Below are positions 46,701-55,234 of a stretch of DNA of 64,000 nucleotides, one piece after another. Made by a program: the position numbers and the translations under genes. The DNA is from Mercenaria mercenaria. Lineage: Eukaryota; Mollusca; Bivalvia; Venerida; Veneridae. Position 1 is the stretch's first letter; each line of letters starts with the position of its first letter. The stretch covers positions 72,384,001-72,448,000 of the forward strand of contig NC_069371.1 in the NCBI RefSeq assembly GCF_021730395.1, given 5' to 3'. The notes under the pieces were generated by a model, which was not told the DNA's origin, did not search any database, and saw nothing but the letters and a program-made list of their open reading frames with translations.

Positions 46701-49700
46701 ATTGAGTAATTTGACATTTTTAACTCTGTTCACTTATTTCTTTGCACAGAGCTTTCTCTTTTGATCAAGAATTCTACTTAATTTGTGAGTGTATTCACAT
46801 GTTCAAATTCAGGATTGAATTCTGATAAAAATTTGGTAAACAGCTGCAAAGTCTGTTTTCATGTCAGAGATTGCCTCCAATTCAAGTACAAAACCAACAA
46901 GAACTATTTTAACGTTGGGAAAATTGAGTGAATAAATGTTTTCTAAGATGAAGCTTTCAGCTTTGCAAAAGGCCCAAAGGATGCCATTTTCTGTAGAAAT
47001 CATGGAATATAAAAACAAATAATGGGCAATTGAATAGCAGGGACAATATTTTAAAGAAATATTACTTAAGTTCTTTCAAAAACGTAAAAAAAGTCTAACT
47101 TTTAGATTTATTTATTGTGACCCAGTTATTACGTTTTATTATCTTGGGTTAAATTTACTGCATTCTAACTTGACAATGGTACGACCATTTTGGGTACGAA
47201 ACACTCGCTAATTTTCCTTGCATTTTCGAATTAAGCAGTTGTTTTGATGCATGAAATTCCGTTCCCCATAAAAATTATATTCAGCGAATATATGACTTTC
47301 TGTATTTCCAAATGAATGATTTGTTTTACAAAACTTACTGTTGTGAAAACGCTGTCTAGATCCGCTTCAGGACTACCAATATGGCGACGGCGTGGCCAGG
47401 TCACTTGACTGCGCATGCGCTTAACTCCGTTTTTGCCGAACAATAACGAATGCTACCGAATGACGTCATTCCATTGGGTGGCCGCTATTAATAGATTGCA
47501 ATCATTCTTAAACACGAATTGTGTCCGTAACTGTCCAAAGAGGGACAGATATGTCCATTTTCTTCTGGGGTGCAACTCAGAAAATTAAAGAAACAACCCA
47601 CAATGTACATTTGCACCCGTTTAAGATGATGTCATTATGGGATGCACCCCATAATACAAAATCACCCCACAATGAACCTTATTCTATACCGCTCACCCCA
47701 CAATGTAGCTCTCGTAAGAGCGGACGCACGGACGGACGGACGACGGACGACGGACACCGCGCGATCACAAAAGCTCACCTTGTCACTTTGTGACAGGTGA
47801 GCTAAAAATACCAATGATCCAAAACATGACCTTAAATGCTAGTAAGCCATGTAAATAACATTAACAAAATGACCTTGAATGCTAGCAAATGTGAACCACT
47901 GACCTCAAACTCATACTCTCCAGCTTCCCTTGCTGGCATGCGACCTTTCTCCATGATCTGTTCCTGTTTTTCTTGGTCCTCTTGTAGAATGATATCTGGT
48001 ACCTCATTGTTCAACAAATGAATCAAATCTCCTCCCTAAGGACATAAGAAAATAGACATGTGATTTATCTTTATTACTTTAAATATACACTGTATATAAA
48101 ATTTGTTTGTTTGTCTTGAGTATAACACCATTTTTTCAACAGTATTTCAGTTATGTAATGACAGGCAGATAACATAACCAGTGTTCCTGGATTCTGTACA
48201 AGAACAAACCTTTCTCCTCAAGTAATGCCAACTTCCTCACATTAACCAGAGGTGGAGGAAGAATGATTTTACAGACAATATCTATTATCAAAATCGTCAT
48301 AGAGAACATACAGCCAGCCAGAGGATGGAACTCTCGAACCCACGATCCGTAGATCAGTGCTCTACCTATAGAGTTAAGCGGGTGAGGTATTTATTACATA
48401 ATAGTTTGAAATTCAACAAGAGCTGTCAGATGACAGCGCGCTCGACTATTCGAAGAATTGATTGAAGAATGGGGTCAAAATATTTCCACGGATATTCAGA
48501 CAGAAGAAATAAATAGATTAGACAAACAATGTTCCTGTATTACTTTGATTTCGATAAGTCTTGCACTAAATGGCAATATATGAGGCAATTTCAAAGTCCA
48601 AAAAGGCCATAATTCAGTCAAAATAGTTATGTACTCTTGCCTACAGATGGAAATCATAATGATAAACAAGTGTTCAAAGTTTAAAAGCAATATGTCAAAT
48701 AGTTTTGACAAAACATGGACTTGTATGAAAACAGAACCAATTTCAAAGTCCAAAAAGGGCCATAATTCAGCCAAAATAGATGACAGAGTTATGTTCTCTT
48801 TCCTACAGACAGAGACTATTATACTAAACAAGTAATAAAAGTTTCAAAGCCATATGTCAAACACTTTACAAAAAATATGAACTGGTACGAAAAACTTAAC
48901 CAAGATTTCTAAGTCAAAAGGGGCCATAATTCAGCCAAAATCCTTGATGGAGTTATGTACTCTTGCCTATAACTGGACATGGTGATGATAAACAGGTGTT
49001 GAAAGTTACAAAGCTTTATCTCAAAGACTTTGTCAAAATATGAACTGGTAAGAAATATTAACCCAGATTTCTAAGTCAAAAGGGCCATAATTCAGCCAAA
49101 ATCCCTGATGGAGTTATGTACTCTTGCCTATAACTGGCCATGGTGATGGTAAACAAGTGTTGAAAGTTTCAAAGCTTTATCTTAAAAGACTTTGTCAAAA
49201 TATGAACTGGTACGAAAAACTTAACTATGATTTCTAAGTCAAAAGGGGCCATAATTCAGCCAAAATCCTTGATTGAGTTATGTGCTCTTGCCTATAACTG
49301 GCCATGATGATGGTAAACAAGTGTTGAAAGTTTCAAAGCTTTATCTCAAAAAGACTGTCAAAATGTGGACTGGTACGAAAAACTTAACCAAGGTGTGACG
49401 CCGACACTGACGCCGTGGTGAGTAGGATAGCTCTACTTATTCTTCGAATAGTCGAGCTAAAAAGGACCCTAACTACTAACTACTTTATAAGTATGATTTT
49501 TTCCATGTTTCTCACAACACCAGAGTTAAAACTCAAGTACTTTGCAAGCACTTTTGAAGTACACTTTTTACTTTTTTCAGAGACTATGTTTGGAATAACA
49601 AGTTATAATAGAAAATGCATTTTCAACAAAGCCAGTTGTTGAATGAACATTTATAAGGAGCTTTGTGCAAAATTCAAAATTAACGTGCTTGGTCTGACAG

Positions 49701-50449
49701 GTTTTCTCAGGTTTGAAACAAACTTTATCATAGTTATTCAGTTAAATTTAAAGGAGATGGAAGTCTTTCAACTCTTGTGAAAACATGAAAAAATGAATGT
49801 TAGGCAATTGTTAAATCAATGCAATTTGTTCGAATACACCAGCGTATGAGAATATTTTTTTTTTTAGAAAAGAAGAAAATTATATTCTGCTTACCCCAGA
49901 TGGTGTGGTCATAGAGAAGCCCTCATTTCCCCACACTGATGTTTTTATAGCTGCTATTCTCAACTCGCGTACAATCTTATCTCTTGTCTTTTCATTCACA
50001 TTCTGTGTTATATTATGATTCAACACAAATGGATCTTGCATGTTCATAGCTGATGCCTATAATTATAAGAACATACGAATGATATTAAACAATATTTCAA
50101 GTCACTGCTAATAAAGATGCTTAATTACTGTAAAATCGTTTGATTTTGTTGGCAGGAAATTCTGTGGTTTAGGTCAAAACAACAATTTATGGAGATATGT
50201 ATTTGTTGATTTCAACTTTTGAACATAAAATGAATGGGAATTTTACTTGTTTGTTGGAATTAACTTTCATGAATTGACTCAACCACCAAATATAAATGAT
50301 TTCATAGTACTTACCTTTATAAGAACTGTGATTAATTTCTTTTTATTCACTTTATTGTCAAGATTTTGTAGAGGAAGTTCTATTTCTTCCATTTTACTCG
50401 GATAAGACTTAAAGTCCAAAGTTAACTTGTAAGCCTTCCCTACCCACGT
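28435..50449 (-). CDS. TUT1: TUT1 (Star-PAP) C-terminal half: U6 snRNA terminal uridylyltransferase / poly(A) polymerase
   Basis: Constitutive exons in reading order are 50449-50315, 50056-49895, 48035-47904, 36535-36416, 35349-35237, 32697-32506, 29063-28835 and 28704-28435. All junctions are GT/AG and the phases agree throughout. The second carries MNMQDPFVLNHNITQNV, the end of the PAP-associated domain; human TUT1 has NLQDPFDLSHNV there, from memory. Next come a charged linker, a basic coiled coil (RERRRLRRIEKRKELEEQ) and a C-terminal fold ending FNTFFQFSKMYLYRMIEKYF, matching the KA1-like tail of TUT1. TUT1 acts in the nucleus, adding uridines to U6 snRNA and polyadenylating some stress mRNAs. 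Two further exons at 45608-45651 and about 41920-42374 form a phase-compatible cassette. The zinc finger, RRM and catalytic aspartates were not found in 50450-64000. Confidence 0.85.
28835..29063 (-). CDS. TUT1: TUT1 exon, acidic linker and start of tail domain
   Basis: The acceptor is TATTTTACAG and the donor AAGAAG|GTAAAA. It encodes PVSIFDIKVEQPKKFKG, then an acidic DDMIEDSDDGEEIIEY and FQHYMRAWCMTWARRKK. The first base completes an arginine begun in the previous exon. Confidence 0.9.
29384..29662 (-). repeat. Old RUDI-like SINE copy in a TUT1 intron
   Basis: On the minus strand a tRNA-like head, TTAGCTCAGTAGGAGAGC, lies at the right end. The body includes AACTTGCTGAGAACAAG, and the tail GGCTTTAAACCTAAAAC lies at the left end. 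It is diverged from the copy at 7065. Confidence 0.7.
30200..31447 (-). mobile_element. Helentron-like minisatellite element, AGCTCGACTA family (interrupted)
   Basis: On the minus strand the right end is the 5' terminus (AGCTTGACTATACGAAG). It is followed by about five units of roughly 157 bp, each with ATAATTCATGAAATATTGG- and AATCAAATCCATTCAGTAAT-like boxes. The 3' terminus at the left is a hairpin (GCTGTC..GACAGC) ending TCTTG. A RUDI-like SINE (30318-30610) lies between the arrays and the 3' hairpin. Confidence 0.7.
30318..30610 (-). repeat. RUDI-like SINE inserted in the minisatellite element
   Basis: It is nearly full length, with head GGCCCGCCCACTTAGCTCAG and tail GTTAAACCCAAAACAAACA on the minus strand. 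The target duplication CAACTGTGGATGA / CAATTGTGGATGA (30305-30317 and 30611-30623) has one mismatch. Confidence 0.85.
32506..32697 (-). CDS. TUT1: TUT1 exon, basic coiled coil and acidic low-complexity stretch
   Basis: The acceptor is ATTTTTACAG and the donor TCAAG|GTTAGT. It encodes ERRRLRRIEKRKELEEQLKK, then EEEELKQKMTE and a G/E-rich stretch ending EDEKAGEKRS. Both phases match the neighbouring exons. Two plus-strand ORFs over it are antisense shadows. Confidence 0.9.
32902..33077. mobile_element. 176 bp Tigger/pogo-type MITE
   Basis: The ends CAGTGCAACCTCTGCAGAGC and (complement) CAGTGCAACCTCCCCAGAGC are inverted repeats, with TA at 32900-32901 and 33078-33079. CAGTG plus a TA duplication is the pogo/Tigger pattern. 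It lies in a TUT1 intron. Confidence 0.85.
33080..35236. other. TUT1 intron without other recognised features
   Basis: AT-rich. A small tandem of GGGGGCCCAAGAATGTTTCAGC-like units (about 33 bp) occurs at 33598-33672. Nothing else stands out. Confidence 0.5.
35237..35349 (-). CDS. TUT1: TUT1 exon, helical segment before the basic coiled coil
   Basis: The acceptor is CTTATTTTAG and the donor ATCAA|GTAAGT. It encodes VLMLTVEELPEATEEIRQKM and continues to MAKKAAADKRNNEIK across the junction. It enters in phase 0 and leaves two bases, which the next exon completes. Confidence 0.9.
36416..36535 (-). CDS. TUT1: TUT1 exon, 40 codons
   Basis: The acceptor is AAACTTTCAG and the donor AAGGAG|GTAAGA. 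It encodes VELKPTQMSSKLLKQLQKG and ENYRVEWCKKICEFIIRILK. Both ends are phase 0, so it joins directly to the exon at 47904 if the cassette between is skipped. Confidence 0.9.
37061..38770 (-). repeat. Helentron-like minisatellite, about 11 units of roughly 145 bp
   Basis: The units carry GACCTACTGACCTAGTTTTT, GAACTTGACCTAGATATCAT and GGCCTCTAGAGAGGTCACAA boxes. The left end, read on the minus strand, is the 3' terminus: AGGTGAGCGATTC, then hairpin GGACCATCATGGTCC and TCTTG. The right side ends in a GGACGGACGCACGCACG stretch and lacks the expected AGCTCACC hairpin, so the 5' terminus is missing or replaced. Confidence 0.8.
38771..38960. repeat. Repeat with GGGTGCA/TGCACCC boxes
   Basis: TGCACCCCACAG, ACGGGGTGCAAA, TTCACCCCGCAAA and TATGGGTTGCACCCTATA occur within 190 bp. 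A related, inverted copy lies at 47521-47720, sharing TGTAGCTCTCGTA next to the GGACGCACGGACGG tract. Confidence 0.5.
39109..39692. mobile_element. 584 bp MITE with TTAA target duplication
   Basis: The left end GGCAGTTCTGTACGTTTGAT and the complement of the right end, GGTAGTTCTGCACGTTTGGA, are inverted repeats. TTAA flanks both sides (39105-39108 and 39693-39696). A TTAA site points to piggyBac or Kolobok; I cannot choose. The ORF inside is not a gene. Confidence 0.8.
39838..39897 (-). repeat. 3' fragment of the second SINE type
   Basis: Only the end remains: GTCGCCATATGACCTATAAT and a decayed AACTTTAAATACAACAAAAT tail on the minus strand. Confidence 0.6.
40483..40650 (-). repeat. 3' part of a RUDI-like SINE
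   Basis: On the minus strand AGTTACTTGCGGAGAACAGG, GGTTAGGTTAACTGCCTGCC and the tail TGCGTTAAATCCAAAACAAA are present; the tRNA-like head is missing. Confidence 0.75.
40909..40998 (+). repeat. Two-hairpin repeat, copy E (second stem only)
   Basis: The stem CAGACTC/GAGTCTG with the loop AATCAAACT matches stem 2 of the other copies. The tail TTCTCGGTGCTTCCGAGG and GATCTACTTTCC follows. Stem 1 is absent. Confidence 0.5.
41920..42374 (-). CDS. TUT1: Candidate TUT1 cassette exon: acidic 20-codon repeat with in-frame stop
   Basis: The acceptor TATTTTCAG|G precedes 42374. The exon at 45608 leaves TG, so the join reads W then SIKDVPDETIGNVNNGSMDG, the same frame as the repeat. About six 60 bp units encode variants of MDESDNDVPEE. 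In this frame the first unit ends in a TAA (P-stop where others have P-E), and later units carry single-base length changes. The far end again reads as protein (FLKKNPQGLAVMNEQDDF) up to a stop near 41913. The left splice border is uncertain (GCT|GTAATG or ATG|GTGAAT). It could be a poison or alternative-end exon, an allele with errors, or a decaying exon. Confidence 0.5.
42461..42985. repeat. About 140 bp tandem repeat with inverted GGGCTGCARCCC boxes, four units
   Basis: Each unit carries GTCCAAGTCAGTTGAT, ATGGGCTGCAGCCCACAACT, TTGTTTGTCCAAGTCAATT, a GAGTTGCAGCCCACAAG box and a GGGAATAAGGTTACTTCC spacer. ORFs crossing it are by-products of the repeat. Confidence 0.75.
43369..43986. mobile_element. 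618 bp MITE with 9 bp target duplication
   Basis: The ends TAACCTGGGAATCC and (complement) TAGCCTGGGAAGCC are inverted. An inner inverted pair is CAGCCTGGGGAAA with the complement of TTTCCCCAGGCG. ACTTTATTC occurs directly at 43360-43368 and 43987-43995. A duplication of 9 bp suits Mutator-like elements; this is inference. Confidence 0.75.
44268..45089. mobile_element. 822 bp pogo/Tigger-type element without transposase
   Basis: The ends CAGTGAAACACCGCTCGCTC and (complement) CAGTAAAACACCGCTCCCTC are inverted, with TA at 44266-44267 and 45090-45091. Subterminal CTCGAGCA and TAACTCGAGCA boxes recur, as in Tigger elements. No DDE domain is present, so it is a deletion derivative. Confidence 0.85.
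45608..45651 (-). CDS. TUT1: Candidate TUT1 cassette microexon, 44 bp
   Basis: The acceptor is TATATTTTCAG and the donor GCATG|GTAGGA. It is entered in phase 0 from the exon at 47904 and encodes TDTMSKRQPESSSA, then leaves TG. A second possible donor 6 bp on (GTAAGT) would add an immediate TAG. It recalls the TSKRLK segment of human TUT1, from memory. Confidence 0.55.
45835..46265 (+). repeat. Palindrome-box repeat cluster, about 94 bp units
   Basis: Four to five units contain GGCATGGACATACTAATG, ATCAAACTTTAAGAAATGAA, TCTCATGGACAGTGTTCC and GGGCTGCAACCCGTAAA. They are forward units of the family seen at 40080. Confidence 0.75.
46266..47520. other. TUT1 intron, no feature recognised
   Basis: AT-rich. 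Short ORFs here have no domain-like features. Near 47340-47500 it becomes less AT-rich (GGCGACGGCGTGG, GCGCATGCGC) without a clear gene start. Confidence 0.4.
47521..47808 (-). repeat. Helentron-like terminus with AGCTCACCTGTCAC hairpin
   Basis: Read on the minus strand the 5' end is AGCTCACCTGTCACAAAGTG, which folds back on GACAAGGTGAGCT. It is followed by a GTCCGTCGTCC-rich tract and a segment with GGGATGCACCCCATAAT boxes. The left boundary is approximate. Confidence 0.6.
47904..48035 (-). CDS. TUT1: TUT1 exon, 44 codons
   Basis: The acceptor is ATGTCCTTAG and the donor TTTGAG|GTCAGT. It encodes GGDLIHLLNNEVPDIILQED, QEKQEQIMEKGRMP and AREAGEYEFE, with phase 0 at both ends. A plus-strand ORF over it is an antisense shadow. 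Confidence 0.85.
48098..48390 (-). repeat. RUDI-like SINE in a TUT1 intron
   Basis: On the minus strand the decayed head (CCGCTTAACTCTATAGG) lies at the right. The body includes AGTGTTCCTGGATTCTG complements, and the tail GTTATACTCAAGACAAACAA lies at the left. No clean target duplication. Confidence 0.75.
48417..49458 (-). mobile_element. Helentron-like minisatellite element, AGCTCGACTA family (whole)
   Basis: The 5' terminus at the right is AGCTCGACTATTCGAAGAAT. The units contain GGCCATAATTCAGCCAAAAT and GAGTTATGTACTCTTGCCTA. The 3' terminus at the left is CTCGA..GCGCGCTGTC and hairpin partner GACAGC, ending TCTTG. It is the same design as 30200-31447 and 56350-57323. Confidence 0.8.
49895..50056 (-). 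CDS. TUT1: TUT1 exon with the PAP-associated motif
   Basis: The acceptor is AATTATAG and the donor CTGGG|GTAAGC, with phase 0 at both ends. It encodes ASAMNMQDPFVLNHNITQNV, EKTRDKIVRELRIAAIK and WGNEGFSMTTPSG. DPFxLxHNxxxNV is the strongest family signature in the window. Confidence 0.92.
50315..50449 (-). CDS. TUT1: TUT1 upstream exon (5'-most recognised)
   Basis: The donor ATAAAG|GTAAGT is strong and phase 0. The right border CAGACG is a plausible but weak acceptor; the frame stays open only a few codons further. It encodes TWVGKAYKLTLDFKSYPSKM and EEIELPLQNLDNKVNKKKLI. I cannot align this to the TUT1 palm domain, so it may be a divergent linker or an alternative first exon starting at the internal methionine. 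Confidence 0.6.
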
Positions 50450-50716
50450 CTGCACGTGACTTGAGCCAAGTTGAGGTTAGAAATTATGAACCAGCAAGGT
50501 GTACTACACTGCGAAGTTTGCAATGCACAGTTGCCAAATTGTAAGTAAGGGTACTAGGATATAGTAGTAATATGAATAATCAATTATGGCACAGTCCTAT
50601 CAATAAGACCTGACATAACATTTTGACGTCTATCGGTTATGACTTGTGTCAGGTCTTAGGATGGAGTTCCCTCGTATCGCGGTACTAACGGTCGGAACAT
50701 AAATAACATATCAATG

Positions 50717-51869
50717 CAGTGATTCATTTTGAAATCTGAAGATACGAGTCCATGGGACTCACATATTTTGAAACAATGAGTCCCAGCCAGTGAGTAATGA
50801 GTCATGCAAGTTGAAAAAGGAACGAAATATGCTTAATATATAATAATATAACGTAACTAATTTTATTATTTCCTGTCTTTGTTTAAGTCTATTAATTTAA
50901 AGTAAATAAATTCACTGAAAATGTCAGTGATTCTGTTTTCTAATCTTTGTAAACCTTGTGAATCTAATGTGATTAAACTGCAAATTAAAGTTTTTTTTCA
51001 CTCTTGCAATGATTGCCCAAACCAAGAAAACCCTTTAAATATGAATACAATTAATTAAAAATGTTAATTCCATATCAGCAGAAAATAAATCAAGCTCCCA
51101 GTGCTAATGCACTCAAAGTCAGTCACTTTAAATAACAAGTATGTGAATTAAATACATGTCAATAGCAGTGACATCACTATGACATCACTCGAATACTGTC
51201 TTCTTTGATCTGCTGTTGTCGGCTCACATCAAAACAAACAGTTGTCAAACATGTGTAACCCAATTTCTAAATTTGATGCAAGTGTCAAAAATTTGGGTAA
51301 ATTTCAGTTGTTATTTTAATCTCAGAAAGTGTCAGTGATTAAAATTATGTTTCTAAAGTCTTGGTTTTGAAAAATATGAGTAAAAATAAGTGGATTTAAG
51401 GAAATTATTCGAGCCAGTCAAGGTAAGATACTTTCTAAAGGTCAAAAAAGCATGTGTAAGCTAATGTACCGGTAATATAAATCTCTACTGCTTTGTTTAT
51501 CAACAGTCAGTTTACAAAACAAGTGTCACCTTCGCACTTCTCGGTAATCTGAAGTAGGCGGAGCTTAAATTATGCCATCGTATATTCCAGTCAAGTGTCA
51601 ACAGGCTGATAGCGGATATCTGGTGGAGTGTGGATAAAAAAAATCGGGCGACTTGAATTTTGCTTTGATGTTAGATTAGAGCGAAGTGGGGAGCTACAAA
51701 GCGACTATTTCGCTCAAGTCTCTCCCTAGGTCAAGCCCTATGCTTTACAAATCGAACGGTGATAAAGTAAATTTTGTTGCGTCCCGCGGCTGCACACATT
51801 TTAAATTAACGCGTCCCCCACGAAAAGTACGCGTCTTTGACGCAGGACGCACAGCAAAATGAATCACTG
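50717..51869. mobile_element. 1.15 kb element with CAGTGATTCATTTTG ends and 6 bp duplication
   Basis: The left end CAGTGATTCATTTTGAAATC and the complement of the right end, CAGTGATTCATTTTGCTGTG, match over 15 bases. TCAATG flanks both sides (50711-50716 and 51870-51875). No transposase is seen. The superfamily is not assigned. Confidence 0.75.
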
Positions 51870-52510
51870 TCAATGAAGTCTGATCTTTAGTTTGTTTTCA
51901 GCATTAAAACTTTAAACCAACTGTCTGCTATAACTTGCAAATCATCTTCCTTTCTCAGCCAGCAGAGAATGTGTTAAAAACACAATAAAATGTCAGCCAT
52001 ACTTGACCTACTTTAACAATCCCGTAGTTCTCAAATATCGCGGTATTTGATTTTGATAGCTGCGGGACACGCCTAGTACTTGCGTCATCATGTGACTGCA
52101 ATAATTTCATTCATAAAAACAATACATCAGACGAACTTTATGAAGCTGTCTAGGTTGTGGATTTAGTTTAATTTAAAATAAAAGCGTTTTTGGGCGGGAA
52201 GGGGTGATGAACAGATGCATAATTTTGAGATATTGAATAGTTGCGATAAAACTAAGTAATAAATACTAACCATTTACGATGGAATTTTGCAAAAAATGTT
52301 CGTAAACAAAATCTCGTGGTTGCGGTTTACAAATGTAAGTCACTTCGGTGCTGCCCGGCAAAGAATTTCCGGCAAAGGGAGATTACTGCAATACGAGAAA
52401 ACCCACAATATTACCGGACACCACTATACCGAATCGCCATTTATAGCGTGTAGTGAGAAGCAAACACACTTCATGTCACCAACTAATGCTGTCAATCTGT
52501 TTCTTTAATT
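51870..52510. other. No gene recognised
   Basis: It contains a 73-codon ORF (52287-52508) without a recognisable motif. A GTAAGT-like donor at 52334 on the plus strand is the only splice-like signal. Confidence 0.4.
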
Positions 52511-53050
52511 CAGGGTTCGAATTTAGCCAGATTTTCTACTTGCATTTTTTCGCAAGTGGTATTTTTTTTAACTTGCTAAATGAATAAACAACTTGCATTT
52601 TCCGGGACTTGTCACTTTATTAGAACATCAACACAAACATCCACGTGACGAGTTCAGCCAATCGTATTTGCACTATATAAATAGTAACTTATTATAGATT
52701 ACAGAAAAACCCACCGGATGCGGTAAACGTCATCAAAATTGGCGCAGGTACTTGACAGCAGTTGAAAAGACATGCGCACAGGACATGTATTGAGTGTAAA
52801 CTTCCGTTTACGACGAAAGATGAAAGAGTGCTCCGAAATTCATTCTGCAAATGACAATGCGCTGCAATGACCGCGAGTTGTTAAAGAAAGAACAGTGTAA
52901 GATCGAGAATACCGTTAGAAATGCACATTATTCGGCCAAAAAATTTCACTCGCAAAAAATGCTGGTGTCTGAAATCTCACCTCGCAGTTTGAAATTTGCA
53001 CGAGTTCGCATATCGCGAGTATGGCTATGCGAGCTTAAATTCGAACCCTG
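52511..53050. mobile_element. 540 bp hAT-like MITE
   Basis: The ends CAGGGTTCGAATTTAGCC and (complement) CAGGGTTCGAATTTAAGC are inverted. CAGGG ends suit hAT. I could not find a matching 8 bp flanking duplication. A coding-looking ORF at 52851-53063 crosses its right end and is not supported. Confidence 0.65.
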
Positions 53051-54487
53051 TAGTTTGTTTTGACTTTTATGAGCTTATTTGTACAGTGTATAAGACAATA
53101 AATATTCCCCTTTTTAGCAAAAACGACGCTGAATTTCCCCCATCTGACGGCTGCGGACCCCTTCCCCACTGGCAGGCCTCGATCTTAACCTACTTTTGCT
53201 GGTAGCCAGCAGGGCTACCAACTTGTGAAATCAAGTAGCCCGACCAGGTTTCTGCCAACGTAAGTGTCGGTAGGCCGGTATTTGTTTTTTTGTTGTTTTT
53301 TTTGCATTATGATCAAGTAAATGTAGCAACCACAATAGTCTAAGTGGCTTATCAGGAAATCGCTGGAAATCCAATAATTACTAATACCACTTGTGTAAAA
53401 AATGCTGCTAAATCATTATTTACCATCCAATCTGAAAACAATAAACACCTTTCAAAAGCTAATAAAATTCTCTTTCATCTCATATAAATTTCTTTTATGT
53501 GGTGTAAAAATAAGCAGCAGGATGTCTGTCAATAAACAGATTAACTGCTGATTTTTATGACCATGCGAATATTGCGTAATAAGGACCATCTGTTTTGACA
53601 CTAATATGCTTATTTTGCAAATGCGACGGATGTATTTTTTGTGAATATTAATGAGATGGTGATTTTTGATTAGCCAATAAATTGACGTTTCACAAGATGT
53701 AAACAAAATTTGCATACGACCTCACAACGCCTAGTAAATAGTCCATAAAGTTAAGGTCATTTTTCATCTTAATTCCTAAACTTTTTTAATTATTGCTAGT
53801 ATCATTTAAAAGTGCAAAGTCTAAACTTTATTTTGATACCAAATTTATTACTCGGAATCATCATTTAAGCGGTCGCATTTATATTTTAATCCACGCCTTC
53901 CGCGCGTTTGACCTCTGCAAACTGGGGCAAAAGGCGTCGCCATTTTTATCTTGTTATGATCGATCAGTGTATCTGAAAATTCGCCGATATGTCGTTAAAC
54001 TTGACTGCTTTAAATATAACTCCGATTGAAAATTGTTGGTAAGTCATTACTTTTGTCAAATATTTAAAAAGATTTATATATTTTCCGTAATTGTTTTCAA
54101 AATTTAATGTTTAATTTGGGAAGCTGTCTCGGCGCCGATATGCAAATCTGAATGGCGGCCGAACGAACACGTTCTGACAGAATTTCTGTCGTTTATCGCT
54201 AGAATCTGACCCCAAAAGCAAGCAAATCTTTTTGTTTTATATCAGTTTATATTAAAGGGCACAATTTAATTCGCTATTTTTATATTACAAGCATTTTCTA
54301 TGCGATTTTTAAAGAAAAACATTGGGTACGAAATCGATACGAAAAACAGCGGTAAAGTCCGAGACGTTTCGTACCGGGGACGAAACTGTATATAAACGTT
54401 GCTGATCGAGCTTTTTTTTTTAAAGCACTAAAATTTTTTGTATATTTTCAGGTTCACAAACGTTGTCTGCTGAAAAATGGTAATAAA

Positions 54488-55234
54488 ATGGAATATCCAG
54501 GCCCATACTGCAAATCTGCTGGCATAACTAACTGTCAAGTTTTAGAAAAAAAATTGCCAAAAACTGACAAAGTCACAAATGGTCTAGTGCTTGAATTATT
54601 TAATTTTACCAAGAATAGAAAGTGGTCACTAAATGAATTTGTGCAAGTTCTTGGACAGATTAACTATGATTTCTGTAATGCAAATATTTCTTCGGTATCA
54701 TCCAAAATAAATAAAGTCAGTGGACAAAAAAAATCACTCTCGCACAAGAAGAAAGTTAAAGGCGTAAAAAATGTGGACGACTTGCTGGGGCGATTGTTCG
54801 TACCACCATCTTTCAATAAAAACAAAAGTGAAGATCCAGAGACTTTGAATGTGATCAAGCAGTGCCTAGATCCCTTGAAACAGATAGAGATTCAGACTGA
54901 TATATCCCCAAGCGCAGAATCCCTGAAAAAGAAAGAAACTAAAAATGGTGTTTCCCCATGTCCTGAACCTTTAAAAGAGATAGAGACTCAGAATGTGTCC
55001 CCTTATCCAAGTCCCATCAAATTGAAAGAGACAGAGACTCAAAATGTACCTTTCCCACATCCCAGTCCCATCACAGAGACAGAGACTCAAACCTTACAAT
55101 CTACTGAGAATATATCTCATATGCCAACACCAGATCCTTTGAAAGCTATGAATCAAATTAAGTATGAAATTTCAAAGCAACAAAAACAATTGAATGTGCT
55201 CAAAAGTCTTGTGCAGAATGACAAGCAGTACTAA
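54488..55234 (+). CDS. Unrecognised 248-residue protein carried by the 4.5 kb element
   Basis: The frame opens at an acceptor (TATTTTCAG|GTT at 54451/54452) and runs VHKRCLLKNGNK into the methionine chosen here. A donor TTG|GTAAGT at 54037 could supply a noncoding first exon. Residues 1-110 look folded: GPYCKSAGITNCQVLEKKLP, NGLVLELFNFTKNRKWSLNE and DDLLGRLFVPPSF. Residues about 130-210 are disordered repeats of P-L/I-K-E-x-E-T-Q. The end is a likely coiled coil (AMNQIKYEISKQQKQLNVLK). It is a single uninterrupted frame in an otherwise non-coding region, so it is probably expressed or was recently. I do not recognise the family and assign no function. Confidence 0.55.
   Translation: MEYPGPYCKSAGITNCQVLEKKLPKTDKVTNGLVLELFNFTKNRKWSLNEFVQVLGQINYDFCNANISSVSSKINKVSGQKKSLSHKKKVKGVKNVDDLLGRLFVPPSFNKNKSEDPETLNVIKQCLDPLKQIEIQTDISPSAESLKKKETKNGVSPCPEPLKEIETQNVSPYPSPIKLKETETQNVPFPHPSPITETETQTLQSTENISHMPTPDPLKAMNQIKYEISKQQKQLNVLKSLVQNDKQY

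Noticed and set aside
52287-52508. 73-codon ORF with a nearby donor-like GTAAGT
   Set aside because: No motif, and the donor is in another context; insufficient for a gene call.
53793-54029. 78-codon ORF before the unknown protein
   Set aside because: The frame does not join in phase to the exon at 54452; more likely a noncoding leader.
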